NCBI GenBank assembly: GCA_947650365.1
Contig: CANTAL010000020.1
Location: 1,922,001-1,986,000, forward strand
Length of the DNA: 64,000 nt
From: Chamaelirium japonicum
Lineage: Eukaryota; Streptophyta; Magnoliopsida; Liliales; Melanthiaceae
Reading direction: 5' to 3'
The translations under genes and the position numbers were made by a program. Of this stretch, positions 49,650 to 61,368 are shown piece by piece; the stretch's first letter is position 1; every line of letters begins with the position of its first letter. The notes below the pieces were generated by a model. That model had not been told where the DNA came from and made no database searches. It saw only the letters and a program-made list of their open reading frames with translations.

Positions 49650-50015
49650 ACTATTTATATATTTAAATAATTAAATTATTTTTAAAATAATATATAAATA
49701 GTTATTGAATTATTTTTTTACTTTATTATTTAATTAAATAATTTATTTTTATTTTTTTATTTTAATTAATATTTCTTAATTTAATAAAATAATTTTTTAA
49801 TTATTTATTTACATAATAATTAATTTAAATTATTATTTATTTTAAATAAATTATAATATAATTAAATAATTAAAAAAATATATTTAATTATAAAATATTA
49901 GTTAAAATAAATATAAAAATTAATTATTTAATTAAGTAATAAAATAAAACAATAATTTAATAACTATTTACTTATTATTTAAGTAATTAGTTAATTATTT
50001 GAATATATAAATAAG
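49650..50015. repeat. AT-rich module at inner edge of right inverted arm
   Basis: AT-rich DNA that partly resembles the complement of about 46735-46950, so the inverted duplication may continue inward. With such AT-rich sequence this cannot be decided by eye. Confidence 0.55.
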
Positions 50016-53000
50016 AAAATAGAGAGAAAAATGAAAATAGAAGAGAGAGAAGAGAATGGAGAAATAAACGAAAAAAGAAGAAGTCTTACTCTAGTCCATT
50101 GGCCACGAGTATAGGTGTGAAGTAAGAAGAAATCTAAATTCCAAAATTTCACTTCTCAATATTTATACGATCCCTTTAGGTGGTGGCACGAAGAGATAAC
50201 ATGTTATGAGATGGGAGAAAGAGAGAGTCGTCAAACATGCCCTACCCTAAAGGGGTCATATAAACATTGAGAAGTGGAGTTTTTGAATTTAGATTCCTTC
50301 TTACTTCAAACCTATACTCATGGCTAATAGACTAGAGCAAGACTTCTTTTCTCTTCTCTCTTTATTTATCTCTCTGTTTCCTTCTTTCTTCTTCTCTATT
50401 CTCTTTTTATTTATCTCTTTATTCTCTTCTCTCTTCTTCTCTCTGTTCTATCTTTGTTTCTCTCTCCATTTTCTTGTGACTTATCGGCTGGGCTCGACAT
50501 ATTCATGCTGATAACATGTTATAAGATAGGAGAAAGAGAGAGTCATTAAACATGACCCACCCTAAAGGCGTCGTATATTATTTATAGAATAAGCTTACTT
50601 AGGGCCTAAGTAATCTATGGGAGAGAGACAAAGAGAGAAGAAAACAAAAAGAGAAATGAAGACTAAAGATAGAGAAGAAAAGAGAAGAGAACGGAGAGAT
50701 AATCATTTATGATTATCATAGTAATGTTACTATAATCATTTATTTAATTATTAAATATTTTAAATATTTAATAATTTTAATAATTTAATAATTAAGTTTT
50801 TAGTAAAGTAATTAATTTATTTAAATATTTATTTCTCTTGTTATTAATTATTTTTTTAATATTAATAATATGAAATAAACTAATTAAATAAATATTGAGA
50901 GAGAAGAGAGAAAAAGTCCTACTCTAGTCTATTCGTCATGGGTATTGGTATGAAGTAAGAAGGAATCTAAATTCAAAAACTCTACAGAAGAGAGAGAAGA
51001 AGTGAGAAGAGAAAGGAAAGATAAATAAAGAAAGAATAAGTCCTTCTCCAGCCCATTGGCTATGGGTATAGGTGTGAAGTAAAAAGCAATCTAAATTCCA
51101 AAAACTAAACTTCGTAATAGTTCATTTTATTTAAATAATTTAATAACTATTTATACTATAATAATTTTATTTAATTAACTATTTTACTAAAAACTTAATT
51201 ATTAAATTATTTAATTATTTAAATTATTTAATTATAAATAAATGATTAATTTTATTAAAAAAATTATAGTAATATTACTATGATAATCATAATAATATTA
51301 AGATGATACTATTATGAAGTGGAGTTTTGGAATTTAGATTCCATCTTACTCCACACCTATACCCATGACTAATAGGCTGGAGCAGGATTTATTCTCTCTT
51401 TATTTATCTATTCATTCTCTTCTCTCTTCTTCTTTCTCTTCTGTCTTCGTTTCTCTCTCTGTTTTTTTCTCTCTTCTTCTCTCTCTTCTATGGAGTTTTG
51501 GAATTTAGATTCCTTTTTACTTCACACCGATACCCGTGGCCAATGGACTGGAGCAAGACTTCTTCTCTCTTCTCTATTCATTTATCTCTTTGTTCTCTTC
51601 ACTCTTCTTATCTATCTTCTGTAGAGTTTTGGAATTTAGATTCCTTCTTACTTCACACCTATACCCATAGCGAATAGACTGGAGCAGGACTTTTTTTCTC
51701 TTCTCTCTTAATATTTATTTAATTACTTTACTTTATATTATTAATATTAAAAAAATAATTAAATAACTAGATAATTAAATTATTAAATAAATTCAAATTA
51801 TTTAAATCTCTCTTATATTATTTATTAAATTAATTATTAATAACATATTTAATAAATTTTATTTAATTTAAGTTTGGCATATTTATCTCTCCATTCTCTT
51901 CTCTTTTTCTCCCATCTCAACACATTATCAGCACGAACATGTCGAGCCCAGCCGACCAGTTATAAGAAAAAGGAGAGAGAAACAAAGACAGAAGTGGAGT
52001 TTTAGAATTTAAATTCCTTCTTACTTCACACCTATACCCGTAGTCAATGGACTGGAGCAAGACTTATTCTCTCTTCTATCTTCGTTTATCTCTCTATTCG
52101 TTTCTCTCTTCTTCTCTCTCTTCTGTCTTTGTTTCTCTCTCTGTTCTCTATTCTTTCTTCTTCTCTCTTTTTTGTCTTTGTTTATCTCTCCATTCTCTCT
52201 TCTCTTTTCTTCTTTCTCTTCTGTGGAGTTTTGAAATTTAGTATCTGTATTACTTAATACCTATACCCGTATGAATTATAGGTGTGAAGTAAGAAGCAAT
52301 CTAAATTCTAAAACTCCAATTCTGTCTTAGTTTTTCTTTCCGTTTTCTTGTGACTGGTCGGCTGGGCTCGACATGTTCGTATTGATGTGTTATAAGATGG
52401 GACAAAGAGAGAGACGTCAAATATGCCCCACCATAAAGGGGTCATATATTATTTATAGGGTAAGCTTACTTAGGGCCTAAGCAATCTATGGGAAACCCTA
52501 ATCCTTGGGAGAGGTCTGATGGTGGACAGCCATCCTTCTTACTTCATACCTATACCCATGGCGAATGGACTGGAGCAGGACTTCTTCTCTCTTCTATTTC
52601 TGTTTATCTCTCTATTCTCTTCTATCTTCTTCTCTCTCTTATGTCTTCGTTTATCTTTCCATTCTCTTCTCTCTTTTTCTCTCTCTTCTGTCTTCGTATC
52701 TCTCTCTGTTTTCTTGTGACTGGTCGGCTGTGCTTGACATGTTCGTGTTGATAATGTGTTTTATCCTTTTTACTTCACACCTATACCCATGGCGAATGGA
52801 CTAGAACATGACTTCTTCTTTCTTCTATCTTTGTTTATCTATCCGTTCTCTTCTGTCTTCTTCTCTCTCTTATGTCTTAGTTTATCTCTCTATTCTCTTC
52901 TCTCTTTTTCTTTCTCTTTTTCTCTCTCTTTTATCTTCGTTTCTCTTACTTTTTTCTTATGACTGGTCGGCTGTGCTCGATATATTCATATTGATAATGT

Positions 53001-53619
53001 GTTATGAGATAGGAGAAAGAGAAAAAAGAATAAAGAGGTAAACAAAAAGAGAATTGTTAAATATTAAATTATCTCACAACACATTATCAGCATGAATATG
53101 TCGAAGAGAGAAGAGAGAAGAAGTCCTGTAATCAATTTATCAAAATTTAAATCTCTCTTATAAATAACGTTCACACCTAATCCATATTTAAATCTCTTCT
53201 ACCTATAATCAATTAAATATAGGTCTTTTTTCTTCAATTTCTTGTCATTTAACTTAACGTTATAATTAGTTAAATAATTATATATCATAGTAATGTTACT
53301 ATAATTTTTTAATTAAATTAATCATTTAATTAAAATAAAGAGAGAAGAGAATTTACAATGATAATCATAATAACATTAAGATGATACTATTGAAAAGTGG
53401 AGATTTGGAATTTAGATTCCTTTTTACTTCACACCTATACCCGTGGGCAATAGACTGGAACATGACTTCTTCTCTCTTCGTTTATCTCTCCGTTCTCTTC
53501 TCTCTTCTTCTCTCTCTTCTGTTTTCGTTTCTCTTTTCGTTTTCTTGTGACTGTTCGGTTGAGCTTGACATGTTCGTGCAGATAACGTGTTATGAGATAG
53601 GAGATTGCTTATTTATTTT

Positions 53620-54520
53620 ATTTATTTCAGTTAATATTTCTTTAAATAAATTTATATAATAAATTTTCTTAATTAGTAAGCTTACTTTATAAATAGAATA
53701 AAGTAAGAATTCTCCTCTTTTCTCTTTTCATTTATATTTAATTAAAAAAGTATCATCTCAACGTTATTATGATTATCATAGTAATATTACTATAATTTTT
53801 ATTAATTAAATTAATAATATATTTAATTATTTAATAATTTAATAATTTAATTATTATATTTTTAGTAATATAATTATTTATTTAATATTGAATAGATGAT
53901 TAATTTAAATAATATACAAAGAAAGATTATAGAAACCCTATTTATTAAATTATTATAGTTTATTTTTAAAAAAATTATAGTAACATTACAATGATAATCA
54001 TTATTTCTTTAATTATTTATTTTTTTAAAATATTTATTCAAATTATTAACTAATTAGTTAGTTAAGTCATTTCAACATTATTATGATTATAAATAAATAT
54101 TTTTTTAATTAAATTATTTATTTGTTTAAGTAAATAATCTATTTAATATATTTCTTCACTAAATAAGTTTTTAAATATTTAAATAATTGACTAATTTTTT
54201 AATTAATTAAAAATAAATTATTAATTAATAAAATAATTAATTATATAATTAAATTATTATTTCTTTATTTAATAATTTAAATAATTAAATAGTTACCTAA
54301 TTTGATTATTTAATAATATAATCATAAAATAGAAATATAATAATAAATATAATTAAATAACTAGATAATTAAATAATTAAATAAATTAATTATTTTAATA
54401 AAAACTTAATTATTAAAATTATTAAATTATTTAAATTATTTAATAATTAAATAAATAGTTAATTTAATTAAAATAATTATAGTAATATTACTATGATAAT
54501 CATAATAATGTTGAGAGGAC
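53620..54520. repeat. AT-rich module (two joined blocks)
   Basis: Reverse complement of about 42600-43450, including the unusual GTAAGCTTACTTTATAAATAG string near 53685. No gene. Confidence 0.72.
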
Positions 54521-55499
54521 TGGTCGAACATAATTATTTAAAGGGTAAGCTTACTTAGGGCCTAAGCAATCTTTGGGAAACCCTAATTCATGGGAAAGAT
54601 CCGACGGTGGATAGCTATCCGATAATTAGAGAGAGAAGAAGAGAGAAGAGAGAAGAAGTCCTGCTCTAGTCCATTAGCCACGGGTATAGGTGTAAACTAA
54701 GAAAGATGGTTGTCTACCGTCGGATCTCTCCCATGGATTAGGGTTTCCTATAGATTACTTAGGCCCTATGTAATCTTACCCTATAAATAATACATTATCC
54801 CTTTATGATGGGGCACATTTGATGACTCTTTTGTTTCTCCAATCTCACAACACGTTATTAGCATGAACATGTCGAGCCCAGCCGACCAGTCGCAAGAAAA
54901 TGAAGAGAGAAACGAAGACAGAAGAGAGAAAAGAACGGAAAGATAATCGAAGAGAGAAAAAAGAAGAAGTTCTGCTCCTGTATATTGGCTATGGGTATAG
55001 GTATGAAGTATGAAGAAATCTAAATTCCAAAACTCTATAGAAGAGAGAGAAGAAGAGAAAAGAGAATGGAGAGATAAATAAAGAGAGAAGAGAGAAGAAA
55101 TCCTACTCCAGTCCATTGGCCACGGGTATAGGTGTGAAGTAAGAAGGAATCTAATTAGGGTGGGGCATATTTGATGGCTCTCTCTTTTTCCCATCTCACA
55201 ACACGTTATCAACACGAACATATCGAGCCTAGCTGACTAATGACAAGAAAATGAAGAGAGAAACAAAGACAAAAGAGAAATAGAAGAAGAGAGAAGAGAA
55301 CGGAGAGATAAACGAAGAGAGAAGAGAATAAAGAGATAAACAAATAGAGAATAAGTCATGCTCCAGTCCATTGGCCACGAGTATAGGTGTGAAGTAGTAT
55401 AAAGTAAAAAGGAATCTAAATTTCAAAACTTCACTTCCCAATAAATAATACACGACCCCTTTAGGGTGGGGCACATTTGACGGCTCTCTCTTTTTTAAA

Positions 55500-55925
55500 T
55501 ATGAACATGAAATAATCAATGTTATTATAAATTTTCTTCAGGATGGGGCACTATTATTTATTTCTCCATTCTCTCACTCCGTTTAAATAATTGACTAAAT
55601 ATTTAAGTATTTAAAAATAAAATAATAATTAAAGAAAAAACTAATAAATTAAATTAATAAATTAATAATATAATTAAATCATAATTTATTTATTTAATAA
55701 TTTAAAAAATTAATTAGATACCTAATTTAATTATTTAATAATATAATAATAATTAAATTAAATTAAATAACTATATAATTAAATAATTAAATTAATTAAT
55801 TATTTTACTAAAAACTTAATTATTAAATTATTTAAATTATTTAATAATTAAATAATTAATTAATTTAATTAAAAAAATTATAGTAACATTACTATGATAA
55901 CCATAATAATATTGAGATAATACTA
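55500..55925. repeat. AT-rich module
   Basis: Inverted partner of 41195-41545. It ends in GATAACCATAATAATATTG and GAGATAATACT. No gene. Confidence 0.7.
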
Positions 55926-57464
55926 TTGAGAAGTGGAGTTTTGGAATTTAGATTCCTTTTTATTTCACACCTATACCCGTGGCCAAAGGCCGGGAGCAGG
56001 ACATCTTCTTACTTAAGGCCTAAGCAATCTATGGGAAACCCTAATCTATGAGAGAGATCCGACAGTGGATAGCTATCCGATAATTAAATAGAGGAGAAGA
56101 GAGAAGAAAAAAGAAGTCATGCTCCAATCAACTCGCCACAGGTATAGGTGTGAAGTAAGAAAAATGGTTATCCACCATCGGATCTCTCCCATGGATTAGG
56201 GTTTCCCATAGATTAATTGCTTAGGCCATAAATAAGCTTACCCTATAAATAATATATTATCCCTATAGGGTGGGGCACATTTGATGGCTTTTTGTTTCTC
56301 CCATCTCACAATACGTTATCAGCACGAACATGTTGAGCCCAACTGACCAATCGCAAGAAAACAAAGAGAGAAATGAAGATAGAAGAAGAGAGAAGAGAAT
56401 AGAGAGATAAATAAAGAGAGAAGAAAACCTGCTCGAGTTCATTGGCCACGGGTATAGGTATGAAGAAAGAAAGAATCTAAATTTCAAAACTTCGCAGAAG
56501 AGAGAGAAGAAGAGAGAATAGAACGGAGAGATAAATACATAGAGAAGAGAGAAGAAAACCTGCTTGAGTTCATTGGCCACGGGTATAGGTGTGAGGAAAG
56601 AAAGAATCTAAATTCCAAAACTCCACAGAAGAGAGAGAGGAAGAGAGAATAGAACGGAAAGATAAATAAAGAGAGAAGAGAGAAAAAGTCCTGCTCCAAT
56701 CCATTGGCCCTGGGTATAGGGGTGAAGTATCAAGGAATCTAAATTCCAAAACTCCATAAAAGAAAGACAAAAAGAGAGATTAAACATGGAGTAGGATTAA
56801 AAATAATATTAGTTAAATAATCTCTCCTATTCTGCACAAACATATCGAGCCCAGCCGACCAGTCACAAAAAAACGGAGAGAGAATCGAAGACAAAAAAGA
56901 GAAAAGAACGGAGAGATAAACGAAAAGAGAAGAGAAAAGAAGTCTTACTCCAGTCCATTCATTATGGGTATAGGTGTGAAGTATGAAGGAATCTAAATTC
57001 CAAAACTCCACTTCTTAATAATATAATTAATCTCTCTATTCTCTTATCTCTTCTTCTCTCTCTTCTGTCTTCTCTTCTCTCTATTTTCTTATGACTGGTC
57101 GGCTGGGCTCGACCGAAGTGGAGTTTTAGAATTTAAATTCCTTCTTACTTCACACCTATACTCATGGCCAATGGACTAGAGCAGGACTTCTTCTCTCTTC
57201 TCTCTTTTTCTCTCTCTTTTGTCTACGTTTCTCTCTCTATTTTCTTATGACTGGTCGGCTGGGCTCGACATGTTCGTGCTAATAACGTGTTATAAGATGG
57301 GAGAAAAAGAGAGCCATCAAACGTGCCCCACCTTGAAGAGGTCGTATATTATTTATAGGGTAAGCTTACTTAGGGCCTAAGCAATCTATGGAAAATCCTA
57401 ATCCATGGGGGAAGAGAGAAGAGAACGAAGATATTTAATTATATTACTGAGAAGTGGACTAGAG

Positions 57465-57606
57465 TCATCAAACGTGCCCCACTGTAAAGGGGTCTTATAT
57501 TATTTATAGGGTAAGCTTACTTAGGGCCTAAGCAATCTATGGAAATCCCTAATACATGGGAGAGATCCGACGGTAAACAGCCATCCGATCGAACGATCTC
57601 ATAACA
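57465..57606 (-). repeat. LTR copy, truncated (minus strand)
   Basis: Ends at GATCTCATAACA on the plus strand. The other end is cut at GACTAGAGTCATCAAACG, the counterpart of the break at 39826. Confidence 0.68.
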
Positions 57607-57935
57607 GTTATAATATTTTAAATTTTTTTAAAGAAAAATATAAATTTTTTTAAAGCAAAAAATTTGGTTGTGTCGCATCTTTCTTCTTTACTTCCTATTA
57701 TTTAATTTGTTTAATAAATTAAATAGTTACCTAATTTAATTATTTAATTATATAATCAAAATAAATAAATAAAATAATAAATTTAATTAAATAACTAGAT
57801 AATTAAATAAATTAATTATTTTACTAAAAACTTAATTATTAATTTATTTAAATTATTTACTAATTAAATAAATAATTAATTTAATTAAAAAAATTATAGT
57901 AAAATTACTATGATAATCATAATAACCTTGAGATG
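57607..57935. repeat. AT-rich module with purine tract (minus strand)
   Basis: The T/A-rich run, CTTTCTTCTTTACTTCC, then AT-rich DNA ending GAGATGATACTTGAGAAG, which shares a 3-bp deletion with 39335. No gene. Confidence 0.7.
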
Positions 57936-59689
57936 ATACTTGAGAAGTTGAGTTTTGGAATTTAGATTCCTTCTTACTTCACACCTATACCCGTGGCCAA
58001 TAGATTGGAGCAAGACTTCTTCTCTCTTCTCTCTTCATTTATCTCTCTATTCTCTTCTCTCTTCTTCTCCTTCTTCTCTCTTCTTCTCTCTCTTCTCTCC
58101 TCTTGTCTCACTTCGTTTTCTTATGACTGGTCGGTTGGGCTTGGCATGTTCATGCTGATAACGTGTAGTGAGAAGAAAGAAGACGAGAAAAAAGAATGGA
58201 GAGATAAATGAAGAGAGAAGAGAGAAGAACTCCTGCTCCAGTCCGTTAGCCACGGGTATGGGTTTGAAGTAAGAAAGAATCTAAATTCCAAAACTCCAAA
58301 AAAGAAAGAGAAGAAGAGTGAAGAGAATAGAGAGATAATTGAAGAGAAAAGAGAGAAGAAGTTATACTCCAGTCCATTGGCCACGGGTATATGTGTGAAG
58401 TAAGAAGGAATCTAAATTTCAAAACTTCACTTTTGTCTTTGTTTCTCTCTCCGTTTTCTTGCGACTTGTCGGCTGGGCTTGACATGTTCGTGCTAATAAC
58501 GTATTGTGAGATAGAAGAAAAAGAGAGTTGTCAAACGTGCCCCATATTAAAGGGGTCATATTTTATTTATAGGATAAGCTTACTTAGGGCCTAAGTAATC
58601 CATGGGAAATCCTAATCCATGGGAGAAGAGAGAAGAGAATGGAGAGATTTAATTATAAATATTAAGATGTGGACTTTTGGAATTTAGATTCCTTCTTACT
58701 TCACACCCATACTTGTGGCCAATGGACTAGAGTAGGACTTCTTCTCTCTTCTCTCTTCAATTATCTCTCCATTCTCTTCTATTTTTTTTCTCTTTGTTCT
58801 GTCTTCATTTTTCTCTCCATTTTCTTGTGACTGGTCGGCTGGGCTCGACATGTTCATACTGATAACGTGTTGTGAGATGGAAGAAAGAGAGGGCCATCAA
58901 ACGTGCCCCAAACTAAAGGGGTCGTTTATTATTTATAGGGTAAGCTTACTTAGGGCCTAAGCAATCTTTGAGAAACCCTAATCCATGGGAGAGATCCGAT
59001 GGTGGACAGCCATCCAATCGAATGACTGGTCGGCCCTAATTAGTTATTAAATAATTAATTAGTTATTTTAATTTAATTATTTTACTTCATATCTATACCC
59101 GTGGCCAATGAATTAGAGCAGGACTTCTTCTCTTTTATATCTTCGTTTATCTCTATGTTCTCTTCTTTCTTCTTCTCTCTATTCTGTCTTCGTTTCACTC
59201 TCCGTTTTGTTGTGACTTGTCGGTTGGGCTCGACATGTTCGTGCTGATAATATGAGGTGAGATGGGAGAAAGAGAGAGTCGTCAAACGTGCCCCACCCTA
59301 AAGGGGTTGTATATTATTTATTGGGTAAGCTTACATAGAGCCTAAGCAATCTATGGGAAATCCTAATCCATGGGAAAAGAAAGAAGAGAACGGAGAGAAA
59401 AACAAAGACGGTTCTCTCTTTCTATATGGAAAATCCTAATCTATAAGAGAAGAAAGAAAAGAACGGAGAGATTTAATTATATTATTGAGAAGTGGAGTTT
59501 TCGAATTTAGATTTCTTCTTATTTCACACATATACTCGTGGCCAATGGACTGGAGTAGGACTTCTTCTCTCTTCTATCCTCGTTTATCTCTCCATTCTCT
59601 TATTTCTTCTTCTATTTCTTCTATCTTTGTTTCTCTCTCCGTTTTCTTGTGACTGGTCTGTTGGGCTCGACATGTTCTTGCTGATAATA

Positions 59690-59857
59690 TGTTGTGAGAT
59701 AGGAGAAAGAAAGAGTCGTTAAACATGCCCCACCCTAAAGGGGTCGTGTATTATTTATAGGATAAGCTTACTTAAGGCCTAAGCAATCTATAGAAAACCC
59801 TAATTCATGGGAGAGATCTGACGGTGGACAGCCATCCGATCGAATGATCTTATAACA
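59690..59857 (-). repeat. Full 168-bp LTR (minus strand, outermost)
   Basis: Plus strand reads TGTTGTGAGATAGG...GATCTTATAACA, preceded by CTTGCTGATAATA. It is exactly 168 bp and partners the LTR at 37967-38134. Confidence 0.82.
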
Positions 59858-59985
59858 GTTGTAATGTTTTAAATTTTTTTTAAAAAAAATATAAATTATT
59901 TTTAAAGTAAAAAATTCGGGTGTGCCTCATCTTCCTTCTTTACTTCTTATTATTTAATTAATTTAATTAGTTTAATAAATTAAAT

Positions 59986-60727
59986 ATAGGGTTTTAGGGT
60001 TTTGGGTTTTGGGTTTTGGGTTTTGGGGTTTAGGGTTTAAGGTTTTTAGGGTTTTTAGGGGTTTAGGGTTTAGAGTTTTTAGGGTTTTTAGGGGTTTAGG
60101 GTTTAGGGGGTTTAGGGTTTTGGGTTTTGGGTTTAAGGTTTTAGGGTTTAGGGTTTAGGGTTTTAGGGGTTTAGGGTTTAGGGTTGGGTGTTTAAGGATT
60201 ATGGTCTAGGGTTTGGGGTTAGGGGTTTAGGTTTGGGTGTTGGGGGTTTAGGGTTTAGGGTTTTGGATTGGGGGTTTAGGGTTTAGGGTTGGGGGTTTAG
60301 GTTTGGGGGTTTAGGGTTTAGGGTTTAGGGTTTAGGGTTTAGGGTTTTAGGGTTTAGGGTTTATAGGGTTTAGGGTTTTTAGGGTTCGGGGTTTGGGGTT
60401 TGGGGATTGGGGTTTAGGGTTTGGGGTTTCGGGTTTAGGGTTTGAGGCTTAGGGTTTAGGGTGTTTAGGGTTTAGGGTTTAGGGTTGGGGGTTTAGGGTT
60501 TTGGGTTTAGGGTTGGGGTTTTAGGGTTTTGGGTTTAGGGTTTAGGGTTTAGGGTTTCGGGTTTAGGGTTTAGTGTTTAGGGTATTTAGAATTTAGGGTT
60601 TAGGGTTTTTAGGGTTTAGGGTTTAGAGGTTTAGGGTTTAGGGTTTAGGGTTTAGGGGTTAGGGTTTAGGGTTTAGGGTTAGGGGTTTAGGGGTTAGGGT
60701 TTAGGGTTTAAGGGGTTTGGGTTTAGG
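59986..60727 (+). repeat. Interstitial telomere-like tract, degenerate (TTTAGGG)n
   Basis: About 740 bp of TTTAGGG with variants TTTTGGG, TTTTAGGG, TTTAGGGG and GGGTTGGGG, all with the G-rich strand on plus. This is the plant telomere repeat. The orientation is the one expected at a right-hand chromosome end, but 3.3 kb of other DNA follows. The left edge meets the outer end of the inverted duplication. Confidence 0.93.
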
Positions 60728-61188
60728 GCAGTTTTATCAGAACCGGACCGGACCGAACCGGCTGGTTGGATCGGTGAACCGGTGATCCCGAACCTCGGCC
60801 AGTTTGGTTGAGAGGTGAGATCGAAAATGCTCCAAAATCGGTAAGAACCGTGTGAACTAGCCGGTTTTATGTTAACCCGTTTGACCCGAACCGATTAAAA
60901 ACCCCTGTTAAGGCTGTTATAGAAATCTGAAATCAGTTTCACTGTTTCAGATTTTCAGTTCTCTCTATCTCTCCGTCTCTCGATCTCGAACGGTGGTGAC
61001 TTGCGAGAGAACCTTAGAAGACTAGAGCCGATCAGTCGAGCATCCGACTGTCGAGTGCCGTATGAAGTCGGGCCGCCCTTTGTCCGACACACCGGAGTCC
61101 CGGACGGAAGGAAATCTCTGCCAAAAGTCGATATGTTTCCTTCCCCTAAACTCCCGAGTCTCCTCTACGCTCTCTCTTCTTTCTTTTC

Positions 61189-61189
<1 letters not shown>
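60728..61189. other. Unclassified DNA, dispersed-repeat-like
   Basis: It starts with alternating ACCGG/CCGGT-type strings (AACCGGACCGGACCGAACCG and partners) that resemble a common dispersed plant repeat, by memory only. A more balanced stretch from about 60950 holds short open frames on both strands, none with a recognisable domain. No gene is called. Confidence 0.4.

Positions 61190-61250
<61 letters not shown>
61190..61250 (+). repeat. (CT)n microsatellite
   Basis: A CT dinucleotide run of about 60 bp with one or two interruptions. Nothing is recognised from 61251 to 61368. Confidence 0.95.
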
Positions 61251-61368
61251 AAATAAGAGGAAAGTGATTTTTAGGACGTGTCAATTGTTGAGCATGTCAT
61301 TGGGCTTTCTGTTGTTAATGGTATTTCACCGTCTCATTGTTCTGCTCAGTTCTATTCTCTGTTGCTTG

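Larger units (their letters stand above)
14152..59985. repeat. Main scrambled short-LTR repeat array (45.8 kb)
   Basis: No protein gene is seen. The array is built from a few modules in both orientations: (a) a 168-bp LTR with CCTATAAATA TATA box; (b) a primer-site-like CGTTATCAGCACGAAC followed by CCAGCCGACCAGTCAC; (c) 100-200 bp of GA-rich sequence; (d) a tail of about 75 bp with GTCCTGCTCCAGTCCATTGG and GAATCTAAATTCCAAAACTC; (e) AT-rich DNA beginning AGTATCATCTCAACG. I read the (a)-(b) junction about 75-80 times over the whole array, roughly one per 600 bp, on both strands. Most LTRs are truncated at the same few points. The many short open frames rich in Leu/Ser/Phe or Lys/Glu/Arg are translations of CT/GA tracts. 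Confidence 0.85.
50015..59985 (-). repeat. Right arm of large inverted duplication
   Basis: The reverse complement of about 37840-46240, about 10 kb long. It carries the same rare junctions in inverse order and keeps a segment lost from the left arm near 39283. The spacer between the arms (about 46240-50015) is not clearly inverted. The outer end of this arm lies exactly at the start of the telomere-like tract, just beyond its own AT tail and purine tract. Confidence 0.85.

Noticed and set aside
46240..50015. Continuation of the inverted duplication to a perfect central palindrome
   Set aside because: The LTR modules in this spacer have the same orientation on both sides of the expected centre, so the fold-back does not reach it. 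AT-rich matches alone are not convincing.
14152..59985. Dozens of 60-140-codon open frames, Leu/Ser/Phe-rich or Lys/Glu/Arg-rich, looking like membrane or basic peptides
   Set aside because: They are six-frame readings of CT/GA tracts and LTR modules. The same sequence is open on both strands, the frames break at module junctions, and no known domain appears.
61001..61267. Possible host gene 5' end before the CT microsatellite
   Set aside because: Open frames exist on both strands but none has a domain, and the sequence leads into a microsatellite and an LTR.
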